This document shows positions 27,256 through 36,654 of a DNA stretch of 64,000 bases, in pieces. Position numbers and translations under genes: made by a program. Origin of the DNA: Leptolinea tardivitalis. GTDB taxonomy: Bacteria > Chloroflexota > Anaerolineae > Anaerolineales > Anaerolineaceae. The stretch covers positions 496,001 to 560,000 of the forward strand of contig NZ_BBYA01000010.1 in the NCBI RefSeq assembly GCF_001050275.1, given 5' to 3'. The notes below the pieces were generated by a model. That model was not told where the DNA came from and ran no database searches. It saw nothing but the letters and a program-made list of their open reading frames with translations. Within the stretch, counting starts at the first letter, position 1, and each line of letters opens with the position of its first letter.

Positions 27256-28046
27256 GGTTCACATCCTGGTGATACAGTTGTACCAAAGACAGCCTCCAGG
27301 CTGTCAGACGAAAAGAGGAAAGAAAACTGCCCGCCAGTGGACAGTCAGATGAACTATGGCTCGGTTTGGGGAACGTCAGTTGGAAGACGAGAGGAACCGC
27401 AGCCCTTGAAAAAGTAACCCGGCACGGCCGGCGAACCCACCGCCACGAAAAACAACAGGAAGGTTGCGAATTTTCAGAAAGGAACTTGCGGCATCAGGAA
27501 GCATAAGGACGAAACATTTACGACCAATTGGGTAAATAAAACCCTTGCTGGTTGAAAAACCAGTGGTCGCATTATATCCAGACTGTCCGTTTTCCATAGT
27601 ACCCAAATGGGTAATATTTATTGGTGTTTCCACAGAGGAAACTGGTTCATGTATAAAACTGATGATCTGGTAAAAGACCTCCATGCCAGATTCAACTGAT
27701 GAACAGAATACGCCGGAAGCAGGTACAGCAAATTCAATTGGTCTATAATGCATAGCAACCAATCCTGGAGTTGTTTCTATTTTTTATGAATGCAGGGGGA
27801 TAGAGAGTACCCGTCACACAAATAGACAATTTGAATTTCGGGTATGTATTTAGGCATTATTGTACGAAATTCATTATTCAATTACAAGAGGGAGTTTTTA
27901 TCAATCAGATTCATTGAAACCAAGATGAACTTGAGGGGTTAAAAATATTAATAAAAGAGAAAATCTGACAATCCCTGTATAATGGAGTATCCCGCGTATT
28001 ATTTAATAAAATAGATACACCATTCCAGTTTCCAACGGAGACGATC
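27256..28046. other. Non-coding region between gltB and the lipid kinase gene
   Basis: 791 bases that must hold promoters for two divergent genes. I see no convincing gene; a 128-codon frame on the minus strand at 27376-27762 has no recognisable domain. Notable items are: an inverted repeat TACCCA-AA-TGGGTA (27600-27613); the related CCAATTGG (27524-27531) and CAATTGG (27735-27741); a possible -10 TATAAT on the minus strand (27571-27576); and a hairpin CTGGTT/AACCAG (27548-27563). A plus-strand TATAAT at 27978-27983 could serve the lipid kinase gene. No -35 box is convincing. The long gltB leader (over 300 bases if the -10 is right) could hold regulatory RNA. Confidence 0.4.
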
Positions 28047-28973
28047 TTGAAATATTATCTGATAGTCAATCCCATTTCCGGGCGTGGACATGGTGAACGG
28101 TCAATTCCTGAAATTGAAGCTCAATTTAAAGCAGCCAACCTGGACTATGAGATTCGACGGACAGAATACTCAGGTCATGCTATGGAACTGGCTCGTCAGG
28201 CCAATGGTTTTGATGTGATCATTGCTGCCGGGGGCGATGGTACGGTAAACGAAGTCTTGAATGGCATACTGGAAGCGGACCATCAAAACGGTTCCCAGCC
28301 CGCCATGGCGGTCATCCCTGTTGGACGGGGGAATGACTTTGCCTACAGCATGGGCATACCGGCAAGCATTCCCGAAGCGTGCCAGTGCATCACAGCCAAT
28401 CACCGCCGCAAAGTGGATACCGGACGGGTGTACGGTGAGAACTTTCCAAACGGCCGATATTTCGGCAACGGGGTGGGCGTGGGGTTTGATGCCGTTGTCG
28501 GTTTTGAATCGCTCAAGATGAAATTGCTGACCGGTTTTGCCTCTTATATCGTGGCTGCCTTAAAAACCACATTGCTGTATTTCGATGCACCGAAACTTCG
28601 ACTGGTGACTCCGGAAGGTGAACATAACGGCCGCTATCTGATGGTCTCTATCATGAATGGCATCCGCATGGGCGGTGGCTTTTATATGGCGCCGGAGGGT
28701 AACCCAACCGACAACCACTTTGACCTCTGTGTGGTCAATCAGGTAAAGAGGCGTGAATTGCTTCCTCTGGTTAACAAATTTACAAAAGGTTCCCAGAAGG
28801 GCGATCCGGCTGTTACTTTTCTGCATACCCATCAACTTGAAATACATGCGGTGGATGGTACCATTCCGGCGCATGCAGACGGCGAAACGGTTTGTGAAAA
28901 AGGGTCCTCCATCCGCATTGAACTTATCCCCCAGAAGTTGGAAATGGTCTACCAGCCGGGATTGAGAAACTGA
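28047..28973 (+). CDS. Diacylglycerol kinase family lipid kinase (YegS/DgkB type)
   Basis: 308 residues from a TTG start with ACGGAG upstream. The N-terminal catalytic domain shows the family pattern NPISGRG (residue about 8) and AAGGDGTVNEVLNG, the Gly-rich ATP-binding loop. Then come PVGRGNDFAYSMGI and a C-terminal beta-sandwich (AHADGE near the end). Members phosphorylate diacylglycerol or related lipids at the membrane. The next gene, an acyltransferase, begins two bases after the stop. The pair suggests phosphatidic acid production or recycling. Confidence 0.92.
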   Translation: MKYYLIVNPISGRGHGERSIPEIEAQFKAANLDYEIRRTEYSGHAMELARQANGFDVIIAAGGDGTVNEVLNGILEADHQNGSQPAMAVIPVGRGNDFAYSMGIPASIPEACQCITANHRRKVDTGRVYGENFPNGRYFGNGVGVGFDAVVGFESLKMKLLTGFASYIVAALKTTLLYFDAPKLRLVTPEGEHNGRYLMVSIMNGIRMGGGFYMAPEGNPTDNHFDLCVVNQVKRRELLPLVNKFTKGSQKGDPAVTFLHTHQLEIHAVDGTIPAHADGETVCEKGSSIRIELIPQKLEMVYQPGLRN

Positions 28974-28974
28974 A

Positions 28975-29661
28975 ATGACCGTAGCCGGGATAGTGAATTT
29001 CACGATTCGCGGGATTACCCGCACCATCTGCCAGGTGGATGACATGGAATTGTCGCGGATTCCATCCCACGGGCCGTTGATCCTGGTAGGCAACCACGTA
29101 AACTTTCTTGACGCTCCCATTCTGCTTTCCCATTTGCAGCCGCGGCAGGTGGTGGCACTGGTCAAATATGAGACCTGGAACAACCCGGCGCTGGGACTGC
29201 TGTTCAGCACCTGGAAATCCATACCCATCCGCCGGGGGGAAGCTGATATGAATGCCTTCCGAGAGGCGCTGCGTGTTCTAAAAGAAGGCAAGATGCTGGC
29301 TATTGCACCGGAAGGAACCCGCAGCGGCACCGGCATTTTACAGCAAGGGCAGCCGGGAATGGTGCCGCTGGCCATCAAATCAGGTGCTCCCATATTGCCG
29401 GTGGCATATTTTGGCGCCGAAGGTTTTTGGAAGAATATCCGCGGGTTGAACCGCACGCCGTTTACGATCCGTGTGGGACGGCCGTTCCGCCTGAAATATG
29501 ACGGGGTACTGCCCACCCGCGACGAACGCAGCAAAATGACCGCGGAGATCATGTACCAGATTGCCGCATTATTACCGCCAGCCTATCGGGGATACTACGC
29601 CAATCTGGAAAACGCCACGCAGGATTATCTGGAATTCCTGGAAGGCAGTCTGACGTTGTAA
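28975..29661 (+). CDS. plsC: 1-acylglycerol-3-phosphate acyltransferase
   Basis: 228 residues. The acyltransferase motif NHVNFLDAP matches NHx4D, the catalytic His-Asp pair, at about residue 39. The glycerol-phosphate-binding motif is EGTRSGTGIL, and a third motif reads PILPVAYFG. It adds the second acyl chain to make phosphatidic acid at the cytoplasmic membrane face. It lies two bases downstream of the lipid kinase gene, and both act on the same lipid pool. The convergent nrdG ends only 26 bases away, and I see no clear terminator between them. Confidence 0.93.
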   Translation: MTVAGIVNFTIRGITRTICQVDDMELSRIPSHGPLILVGNHVNFLDAPILLSHLQPRQVVALVKYETWNNPALGLLFSTWKSIPIRRGEADMNAFREALRVLKEGKMLAIAPEGTRSGTGILQQGQPGMVPLAIKSGAPILPVAYFGAEGFWKNIRGLNRTPFTIRVGRPFRLKYDGVLPTRDERSKMTAEIMYQIAALLPPAYRGYYANLENATQDYLEFLEGSLTL

Positions 29662-29687
29662 GAAAAAAACGTCGCTCAGATCTGATC

Positions 29688-30194
29688 TTAACCTGCCGGT
29701 GCAGACCATTCCACCACACGTGCCTGTTCCAGGCTGTCTTTAACCCGAATAAACCGTTGATTGGCTGAGCCGCGGAAAAACAGGCCCGGCTGGCGTTCCT
29801 CCTGCCGGAAGGGGCCATCCACCAGAACATCACACTGGCGGAGTAAATTCATGCGCAAGGGGTCGTTTTCTTTCAACAGAAAATCCCATAAAAAACCGGT
29901 GTATGCCCACACTGATTTTTGCCGGGCATGAAATTCTGCCGCTATGACCGCCGCTGCATCAGGCTGCAGGAATGGTTCGCCGCCGCTCAAGGTCACACCG
30001 GTGATCAACGGGGAATCATGCATGAGCCTAAAGACGTCGTCCAGTTCATATGCCACCCCGCCTTCACGATCCCAGGTTTCGGGGTTATGACAGCCCGGGC
30101 AATGATGCTCACAGCCCTGAAAAAAGACGGTGATGCGCATGCCCGGTCCGTCGGTGACACTTTCACGGGTAATACCAGCCAGCCTGACGTTCAT
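29688..30194 (-). CDS. nrdG: Anaerobic ribonucleotide reductase activating protein
   Basis: 168 residues, radical-SAM enzyme. The iron-sulfur cysteines are in the CxxxCxxC motif CEHHCPGC (about residue 28), followed by HNPETWD, typical of NrdG. The SAM-binding motif is TLSGGEPFLQP. It uses SAM and an electron to create the glycyl radical on NrdD. It lies 12 bases after nrdD in the same operon. The C-terminus is slightly longer than the E. coli protein but otherwise normal. Confidence 0.95.
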   Translation of the reverse strand: MNVRLAGITRESVTDGPGMRITVFFQGCEHHCPGCHNPETWDREGGVAYELDDVFRLMHDSPLITGVTLSGGEPFLQPDAAAVIAAEFHARQKSVWAYTGFLWDFLLKENDPLRMNLLRQCDVLVDGPFRQEERQPGLFFRGSANQRFIRVKDSLEQARVVEWSAPAG

Positions 30195-30206
30195 TGAGTC
30201 AATCGG

Positions 30207-32294
30207 TTAATGCAAGTGGGCATGCCGGTCATGCAATTCAGACTGTTTGGCGGCATTAAACCGGTCGACTGTTGAAAGATAACCGGTAATGCGGCGAATG
30301 CGGCGGATATCCTGTGAACCACAGGTGGGGCATTCCTCATCAATCAGACCTCTGTATCCACAGATACGACACTCATCAATGGGGAAGTTGATTCCACCAT
30401 AGCCTACACCCAGTTGTCCCATGGTGCGAATTACAGTTTCAAAGGCAGCCAGATTGTTGACCGGAGGTGCATCCAATTCTACATAACTGATGTGACCGGC
30501 GTTGGTCATTTCATGGTACGGGGCTTCTATGGACATCTTTTCATACGCCGTCACATCGCTGCTCACCGGCACATGGAAGCTGTTGGTATAGTAATCTTTA
30601 TCAGTAACTCCGGGGATAATTCCATAGACTTTTTTATCAATGCCCAGGAAGCGTCCGGACAGACCTTCTGCCGGGGTAGCCAGGAGGGTGAAATTCAGGT
30701 CATACTGATCAGCAAAGAAATCGGTCATACGGCGCATAAAACGGACGATCTCGAGCCCCAACTGCCGGGAAGCCTGTGATTGAGCCTGATTGGCGCCGGT
30801 CAAGACAGTAAGGGTTTCCGCCAGGCCAATGAACCCGATAGAAAGGGTGCCATGACGGATAGCCCGGGCGATTTCATCGTATGGCTGCAATTGATCCGAT
30901 TCAACATACAATGCCTGCCCCATCAGGAAGGGCATATCTTTTACTTTAAGGTGTGCCTGAATCTGGTAACGATGCATTAATTGACGGGCAACCAGGGTGA
31001 GGGTTTCTTCCAGTAGACGGTAGAACTGGTTGACATCACCATTGGATTTCAAGGCGATGCGCGGCAGATTGATGGACGTGAATGACAGATTGCCCCGACC
31101 ATCACTGACGGCATTACCGTGCCGGTCAGCAATCACACGGGTGCGGCAGCCCATATACGCCACCTCGCCGTTAAATGGTTTATTGTGCGGCGCATCCATG
31201 AAGGAGAAGGTCGGGTTCATCCGTGTGGCGGCTGTCTGAATAGCCAGTTGGAACAGATCATAATTTGGATCACCGGGGTTAAGGTTGACGCCTGATTTCA
31301 CCCGGAAGATGATATTGGGAAAAATGGGTGTTTCACCCCGGCCCAATCCTCTGGCATATGCCTGAAGGAGACTACGGGTCACCAGCCGGCCGGCTTCCGA
31401 GGTGTCACACCCCAGGTTGATCGAGCTGAAAGGCACCTGTGCCCCGGCCCGGCTGTGCATAGAATTCAGGTTATAGACCAGTCCTTCCATTGCCTGATAG
31501 ACCTCATTTTCGTCGGCGCCATCGACAAAGTCTGCCATATCACGGTCAAAGAAGGCAAACGATTGACCACCGTGCATGTCATTTTGTGAACTTTGCAGAA
31601 TAATGGCCGCCAGAGCCGCCGCCGATGAGGGCCGTTTGGGTGGACGGATATAACCATGCCCGGTATCAAACCCGGTATGCAGCAGCCGTCCGAGCGGGAT
31701 TTGAACACAGGTCAGCGTTTTGGCATAAAAGTCAAGGTCATGAATGTGGATATCGCCATTAATATGCGCCTGGGCGATATCTTCGGGGATGAGCCGAGAC
31801 AGGTAGTACTGTCGGCTGGCGGCCGAAGCGATTTGCAACATCTTGGCAGAGGGAGAATTGCCCACATTGGCATTCTCACGGTTGGTTTCCACCAGTGTCT
31901 CTGCCACGGCGTCCATCAGTTCTGATTTCCCCTCACGGATACGGGTGCGGCGGTCGCGGTAGAGGATGTATGCCTTGGCTGTTTTGGCATGTCCATTTTC
32001 GATCAGTATCTTTTCAACAGCATCCTGCACTTCTTCCACAGCCGGCAATACAATTTTCTTCTCATCGCGCAGGTAGACCACCACCAGGTTAGCGAGGCGG
32101 CGGGCTGTATCCATATCATGCCCGCCTACGGCTTCGGCCGCTTTGTAAATAGCCATCACGATCTTTTCAAGGTCAAAATCATCTACCCGTCCATCCCGTT
32201 TCTGGATGGACTTGAAATAATGAGCGTTTACTGGTTTTATCGTCTCTGGATGTGTTTCATCCACAAGAATCGAACGTGACATATCTGAGTTCAT
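30207..32294 (-). CDS. nrdD: Anaerobic (class III) ribonucleoside-triphosphate reductase
   Basis: 695 residues. The N-terminal ATP-cone (about 25-120; KRDGRVDDFDLEKI) senses the dATP/ATP balance. The catalytic barrel includes SSQNDMHGGQSFAFFD. A zinc site near the C-terminus has four cysteines (CRICGYRG and CPTCGSQD). The glycyl radical Gly is in RRITGYLSTVDRFN, very near the end. The enzyme makes deoxynucleotides only without oxygen, a strong hint of an anaerobic host. It is activated by NrdG, encoded just downstream. No NrdR box is evident in the 92 bases separating it from metE. Confidence 0.96.
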   Translation of the reverse strand: MNSDMSRSILVDETHPETIKPVNAHYFKSIQKRDGRVDDFDLEKIVMAIYKAAEAVGGHDMDTARRLANLVVVYLRDEKKIVLPAVEEVQDAVEKILIENGHAKTAKAYILYRDRRTRIREGKSELMDAVAETLVETNRENANVGNSPSAKMLQIASAASRQYYLSRLIPEDIAQAHINGDIHIHDLDFYAKTLTCVQIPLGRLLHTGFDTGHGYIRPPKRPSSAAALAAIILQSSQNDMHGGQSFAFFDRDMADFVDGADENEVYQAMEGLVYNLNSMHSRAGAQVPFSSINLGCDTSEAGRLVTRSLLQAYARGLGRGETPIFPNIIFRVKSGVNLNPGDPNYDLFQLAIQTAATRMNPTFSFMDAPHNKPFNGEVAYMGCRTRVIADRHGNAVSDGRGNLSFTSINLPRIALKSNGDVNQFYRLLEETLTLVARQLMHRYQIQAHLKVKDMPFLMGQALYVESDQLQPYDEIARAIRHGTLSIGFIGLAETLTVLTGANQAQSQASRQLGLEIVRFMRRMTDFFADQYDLNFTLLATPAEGLSGRFLGIDKKVYGIIPGVTDKDYYTNSFHVPVSSDVTAYEKMSIEAPYHEMTNAGHISYVELDAPPVNNLAAFETVIRTMGQLGVGYGGINFPIDECRICGYRGLIDEECPTCGSQDIRRIRRITGYLSTVDRFNAAKQSELHDRHAHLH

Positions 32295-32386
32295 ATTTTT
32301 CCCTCTTTTCCTTTAATGTCTTCCCAATAGTACGCAATCTTCATTATTTCTCCGAGTGATTTTCGTTCCAAAATTGGATGCTTTTT

Positions 32387-34678
32387 TTATTGAAATAACT
32401 TTTTCCTGGTTTGTGTTGTCGCTTCAATCATGTTCTTTAATGCCGGAATTACCTCATCCCAATTCCGGGTTTTCAATCCACAATCCGGATTGATCCATAA
32501 TTTCTCCGCTGGAAGAACCTTAAGAGCCTTTGTAATCAAGTTTATATATTCCTCTACGGTTGGAATACGAGGTGAGTGAATATCATAGATACCCGGACCG
32601 ATTTCATTCGGGTATGAAAAATCACTAAAATGTTTTAGCAATTCCATTCCAGATCGCGAAGCTTCGATAGAAATTACATCCGCATCCATCTGGACAATTG
32701 CCTTCATAATGTCGGCAAATTCGCCGTAACACATATGGGTATGGATTTGTGTTCGATCGTCTGCTCCCCCACATGCCAATCGAAAACAATTGACAGCCCA
32801 TTGAAGATACTGGTTTTGGGCAGATTTATGTAATGGTAAACCTTCTCGCAAAGCAGGTTCATCGATTTGAATGATCTTGATTCCGGCTGATTCAAGATCA
32901 TTAACCTCATCACGCAGACAAAGTGCAATTTGTGTACCAGTGACATCTAGAGGTTGATCATTCCGGACAAATGACCAGAATAATATAGTAATTGGTCCGG
33001 TCAACATCCCTTTGACTGGTTTTTTTGTTAATGATTGTGCGAAGGTAGTCCACTCAACGGTCATGGGTTTTGGCCGGGAAACATCTCCATAAATAATTGG
33101 CGGTCTGACACATCGGGATCCATAACTCTGAACCCATCCATTTTCAGTGAACGCGAATCCATTCAATTTTTCGGCAAAAAATTCAACCATATCAGTACGT
33201 TCAAATTCACCATGCACCAGAACGTCCAAATTCAATTCTTCCTGAATTTGGATTGCATTTGAAATCTCACGTTTGACAAATTCTTTGTATTGATTCTCAA
33301 GAATCATTCCTGAATTGAATGCAGCTCGTTGTTTTCGAACCTCGATTGTTTGAGGAAATGATCCGATCGTTGTAGTCGGAAGAACGGGCAGAGGCACTAC
33401 CTGCGATTGTTTTTTTCGCCGCAGGCAATAATCGCTCTGTCTGTTGTAATCAGAAGATTGGATGCTCTTTACCCTTTTCTGGACATTCTGATCAACGATT
33501 GCCTTTGATGTTCTTCGATCTTCACAGGCTTTCGTATTGTTTGCAAAATATTCCTGTACCTGGTCAATTTTCCCGTTGACTGCCATGTTGATGGCTGTGA
33601 GTTCATCAAGTTTTTGAATGGCAAACGATAACCATGTTTTTAGTTCAGGATTCAGGTTTTCTTCCTGAGTCAGGTCATATGGGCAAAAAAGAAGTGAACA
33701 ATTTGTTGAAATTTGGAGCTTTGTTGTATCCCATCGGGCAGCGGCTTTTTGTGCTATTTGAAGAACCGAATTTAAATCTGCTTTCCAGACATTTCGTCCA
33801 TCTATCAACCCTAATGAAAGAACTTTATCAGGTGCAGTTGCAGATAGTACTCTCTCAAGCTGTTCTGGTGATTTAACCAGATCAATGTGCAATCCTGCCA
33901 CAGGTAATTTGACCGCCATATCAAGCACGTCGGTCAATCCGTCAAAATATGTTGTCAACATAATTTTGATTTGATAATTTTTAAAGTATTGATAGGCTGT
34001 CTGGTATGCTCCCTGGACGTCAGAATCAATGTCCGTAACCAGACATGGCTCATCCATTTGAACCCATTCTGCTCCTGCGGAAATCAACTTTTCCAAGATT
34101 TCAGCATAAACTGGAAGAAGGTTTGTTAATAAGGAAATCGTTTTCGTTGCAGGCGCTGAAGATTTACTAAGAAGTAAATATGATACAGGCCCTAATAAGA
34201 CCGGGCGCGTAATTAACCCTGCTTCTCTGGCCTCAATAAACTCATCAACAGGTTTGGTTGACCGAAGGGTGAAATGCTGATCGGAACTTAATTCAGGAAC
34301 AATATAGTGGTAATTTGTATCAAACCATTTCGTCATTTCCATGGCAGGGATTTGCTCAGTACCCTTCTGGTAACCGCGAGCCATAGCAAAATACAAATCG
34401 AGATCATTGAGATGAGATCTCAAGATTTCAAATCTTTCGGGAATTGCTCCCACCATACAGGTCATATCCAAAACCTGATCATAAAAAGAAAAATCGTTGG
34501 ATGGAATGACCTCAATCCCTCTCTCTTTTTGCATCCGCCAATGTTCGCCCCGCAATTGCACCCCTGTAGCGATTAGCTCTTGTTGAGAAATCTTACCCTT
34601 CCAATATTTCTCAAGGGCAAATTTCAATTCACGATGCGCCCCAATTCGGGGGAAACCCGGTAAAGCTGTGACAGACAT
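32387..34678 (-). CDS. metE: Cobalamin-independent methionine synthase
   Basis: 763 residues from the ATG at 34678, preceded by AAAAGGAG. A longer reading frame running into the riboswitch terminator is rejected. MetE transfers the methyl group of 5-methyltetrahydropteroyl-triglutamate to homocysteine without B12. The N-terminal half starts TALPGFPRIGAHRELKFALE, the folate-side motif. The C-terminal half holds the zinc ligands: HTHMCYGEF (His and Cys) and the final WINPDCGLKTR (Cys). PTTTIGSFPQT opens the second barrel. Expression is controlled by the cobalamin riboswitch at 34691-34901, which is logical because B12 makes MetE dispensable. Confidence 0.96.
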   Translation of the reverse strand: MSVTALPGFPRIGAHRELKFALEKYWKGKISQQELIATGVQLRGEHWRMQKERGIEVIPSNDFSFYDQVLDMTCMVGAIPERFEILRSHLNDLDLYFAMARGYQKGTEQIPAMEMTKWFDTNYHYIVPELSSDQHFTLRSTKPVDEFIEAREAGLITRPVLLGPVSYLLLSKSSAPATKTISLLTNLLPVYAEILEKLISAGAEWVQMDEPCLVTDIDSDVQGAYQTAYQYFKNYQIKIMLTTYFDGLTDVLDMAVKLPVAGLHIDLVKSPEQLERVLSATAPDKVLSLGLIDGRNVWKADLNSVLQIAQKAAARWDTTKLQISTNCSLLFCPYDLTQEENLNPELKTWLSFAIQKLDELTAINMAVNGKIDQVQEYFANNTKACEDRRTSKAIVDQNVQKRVKSIQSSDYNRQSDYCLRRKKQSQVVPLPVLPTTTIGSFPQTIEVRKQRAAFNSGMILENQYKEFVKREISNAIQIQEELNLDVLVHGEFERTDMVEFFAEKLNGFAFTENGWVQSYGSRCVRPPIIYGDVSRPKPMTVEWTTFAQSLTKKPVKGMLTGPITILFWSFVRNDQPLDVTGTQIALCLRDEVNDLESAGIKIIQIDEPALREGLPLHKSAQNQYLQWAVNCFRLACGGADDRTQIHTHMCYGEFADIMKAIVQMDADVISIEASRSGMELLKHFSDFSYPNEIGPGIYDIHSPRIPTVEEYINLITKALKVLPAEKLWINPDCGLKTRNWDEVIPALKNMIEATTQTRKKLFQ

Positions 34679-34690
34679 ATCAAATCTCCT

Positions 34691-34740
34691 TTTCGTAAAA
34701 AATAAGCTCACCCTTGAAACAGGATGAGCTACTTACGAAA
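34691..34740 (-). terminator. Riboswitch terminator that also masks the metE ribosome-binding site
   Basis: The inner stem TAAGCTCA/TGAGCTA (34703-34731) is followed on the minus strand by a T run. The outer pairing TTTCGTAA (34691-34698) with TTACGAAA (34733-34740) joins the two flanks and overlaps the AAAAGG of the ribosome-binding site. It could act both on transcription and on translation. Confidence 0.75.
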
Positions 34741-34901
34741 AAGAGATGTACCACTCGTAGGTTGCTCAACCCTTTGACGCGAAGGGTGTGATAACTTGTG
34801 GACAGGCATTCGGACTTTCACCGTTGCGCGACAGTGCCAGAATTGCACTGGACTTTCCCTGCTATTTCAACCGCCTACGACAGGCTGGTTCCACAAGGCT
34901 T
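34691..34901 (-). ncRNA. Cobalamin riboswitch controlling metE
   Basis: On the minus strand the core reads GGGAAAGTCCAGTGCAATTC, then GCGCAACGGTGAAAGTCCGA and ATGCCTG, matching the B12-box consensus (Gly-rich core, C-GCAACxGTGA, AGTCCGAATGCCTG). The closing stem P1 is CTTGTGGA (34795-34802) with TCCACAAG (34890-34897). The expression platform is a terminator (34697-34740) whose outer stem also covers the metE ribosome-binding site. A -10 TATAAT on the minus strand (34908-34913) predicts a start a few bases before P1. B12 binding should repress metE. Confidence 0.92.
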
Positions 34902-34913
34902 TAGAACATTATA

Positions 34914-35241
34914 ATCATCTGCAACAAATTGAACTTGATCCTAAGTTTAAATTATCTGAAATGTTAAGATTTCTAATCTACCACTCTAATCTTTCTCATT
35001 TCAAGAGAAGTTCAGACAGAACGTAACACTTTTTTTAATTTGTTTCGTCTAAAGAATGTGCCTTGCTTCATTTCTACCATGATCAGGGCTATTTTGTGCC
35101 GAGATAATCGAGGCTTCAAATAACAAAAGCCGGAAGACACCAGGTGGAGAACTGGTTCAATTACTTGCCAAAATCACTGCCAACTGCTTCTTCCCTTTAC
35201 AAGATTCTTTTAGAAATGTTTTGATCTTTGCGAGATTTAGA
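34914..35241. other. AT-rich intergenic region between histidine kinase and metE leader
   Basis: About 330 bases with no gene visible. At one end a 9-bp AT-rich hairpin (TTTTGATCT 35219-35227 with AGATCAAAA 35239-35247) spans the stop of the histidine kinase gene and may end its transcript. The other end is the promoter side of the metE riboswitch. Nothing else stands out. Confidence 0.4.
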
Positions 35242-36654
35242 TCAAAATCGCATCTTGATGATCGTTCCCTTATCCACTTCAGATTCTGCCCAAACCTTGC
35301 CTCCCTGGCTTTCCACCAGTGCCTTGACAATAGCCAGCCCCAGGCCGGATTTTCCTTCATCCGTGTCGTTGTGGCGGGATTTATCTGCCCGGTGGAAACG
35401 ATCAAAAATCAAAGGCAATTCCTCCGGGACAATACCGCTGCCATTGTCGGCGACACTTAATTCAACCTGCCCATTTACCTTTGTTCCTCTCAGGGTAATC
35501 CGGCCGCCTTCCGGTGTATACCGGAGGGCATTGCTGATAAGGTTATCAAATACCTGCAACATGCGGGCTTCATCCACATGAATTTCGGGCAAGTCAGCCC
35601 CGGCTTCCACGCCAATAGTAACAGATTGCCGGGCGGCATGATGCTGGAACAGGGCGGATGCCTGATCCAGTAAAGTTTTTGGATTGAGATTCTGTGGGTG
35701 AAGAGTAAGCTCACCGGCATCGGCCTGAGAGAGCATTCGCAAGTCGCCTACCAGATTTTGCAGCCGTTCAATTTCTTTGTAGATCAGGGCAAAGCGTTCC
35801 GGGGTGGGCTGCAATACCCCTTCTTGCATTGACTCAATGTACCCGGCAATTACGGTCAACGGTGTTCGCAAGTCATGGGCTATATCGGCCGTCATCTGTT
35901 TTCGTGAGGCATTAACCCGCGATACTTCACGGCTCATTTCATTGAATGCTTCCGCCAGTTGCCCGATCTCATCATGCGATGTAACTTTGACTTCCTGTTC
36001 TAAATGACCTTCTGCAATGCTCTGGGCTGCCCGGGTCAGGTCCCGCAATGGCAGGGTGAGTGTGCGAGCCAGTATGATACCGATGATCACCGCCACCAGC
36101 AATCCGGTGACAATGGCTATAAGAAGCGCCTGATTAGTGCGCTCCAGAAAGAGAGATTCCTCCGGACTGTACCGGGAAATACGTTTGGCCGTCAGGATGG
36201 TGCCGACAACAGCGCCATTGGCTTTAATAACGTCATTATTCGAATACAATTCTGACGGCAATTGAGCCCCCACTGGAAAATCCTGATCCACAGAGACAAT
36301 CACAACCCCGTTCGGATCGGCCAGGCCGAATAAATTCCTGTGAAAACGCTCTTCATACGGTTTACCAGGTTCCGGACCCGGCACCTTGGTGGGTTCAGAA
36401 GGATTGGGTGTAGGGATGGTCTGCCTCTGCATGTCTTCCCAAACTTTATCCACACCGTCCCATGAACCATGTTCGATGTAGTAATTACTGAGGGATTGCA
36501 CCATGTTGCTGCGCTGCTGATCAATGATGAATTGAGCCAGACTGTTGTTGGTTGTCACCCGCACAAAAATGGCTGCCATGGCAGTAGCCGAAAAAGCCAC
36601 CACGATAAAAGCCAGTGTCAACTTCCAATAAAGAGATTTACTTGTTACGTTCAT
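35242..36654 (-). CDS. Sensor histidine kinase, BaeS/PhoR-like
   Basis: 470 residues. Membrane segment 1 spans about 10-32. The periplasmic sensor region (about 33-175) carries a Pro-rich stretch (TIPTPNPSEPTKVPGPEPGK). Membrane segment 2 spans about 178-198, then HAMP (about 199-252). The phosphorylated His is in DIAHDLRTPLTVIAGY. The ATP-binding domain has an N box (NLISNALRYTPEGG), G1 (VADNGSGIV), F box (IFDRFHRADKSR) and G2 (GLGLAIV). It phosphorylates the response regulator encoded upstream, with an ATGA overlap between the two genes. The signal is unknown. The operon diverges from two small membrane-protein genes that may be its targets. Confidence 0.94.
   Translation of the reverse strand: MNVTSKSLYWKLTLAFIVVAFSATAMAAIFVRVTTNNSLAQFIIDQQRSNMVQSLSNYYIEHGSWDGVDKVWEDMQRQTIPTPNPSEPTKVPGPEPGKPYEERFHRNLFGLADPNGVVIVSVDQDFPVGAQLPSELYSNNDVIKANGAVVGTILTAKRISRYSPEESLFLERTNQALLIAIVTGLLVAVIIGIILARTLTLPLRDLTRAAQSIAEGHLEQEVKVTSHDEIGQLAEAFNEMSREVSRVNASRKQMTADIAHDLRTPLTVIAGYIESMQEGVLQPTPERFALIYKEIERLQNLVGDLRMLSQADAGELTLHPQNLNPKTLLDQASALFQHHAARQSVTIGVEAGADLPEIHVDEARMLQVFDNLISNALRYTPEGGRITLRGTKVNGQVELSVADNGSGIVPEELPLIFDRFHRADKSRHNDTDEGKSGLGLAIVKALVESQGGKVWAESEVDKGTIIKMRF

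Noticed and set aside
27376-27762. A 128-codon minus-strand frame in the gap upstream of gltB
   Set aside because: It has no recognisable domain, no good ribosome-binding site, and it overlaps the probable gltB promoter and operator-like repeats.
28560-29552. A 330-codon minus-strand frame
   Set aside because: It is antisense to the lipid kinase and plsC genes, both of which have clear motifs; the frame is a by-product of their codon use.
34679-34711. An upstream start for metE
   Set aside because: It would begin inside the riboswitch terminator; the ATG at 34678 has a proper ribosome-binding site and gives the family's usual N-terminus.
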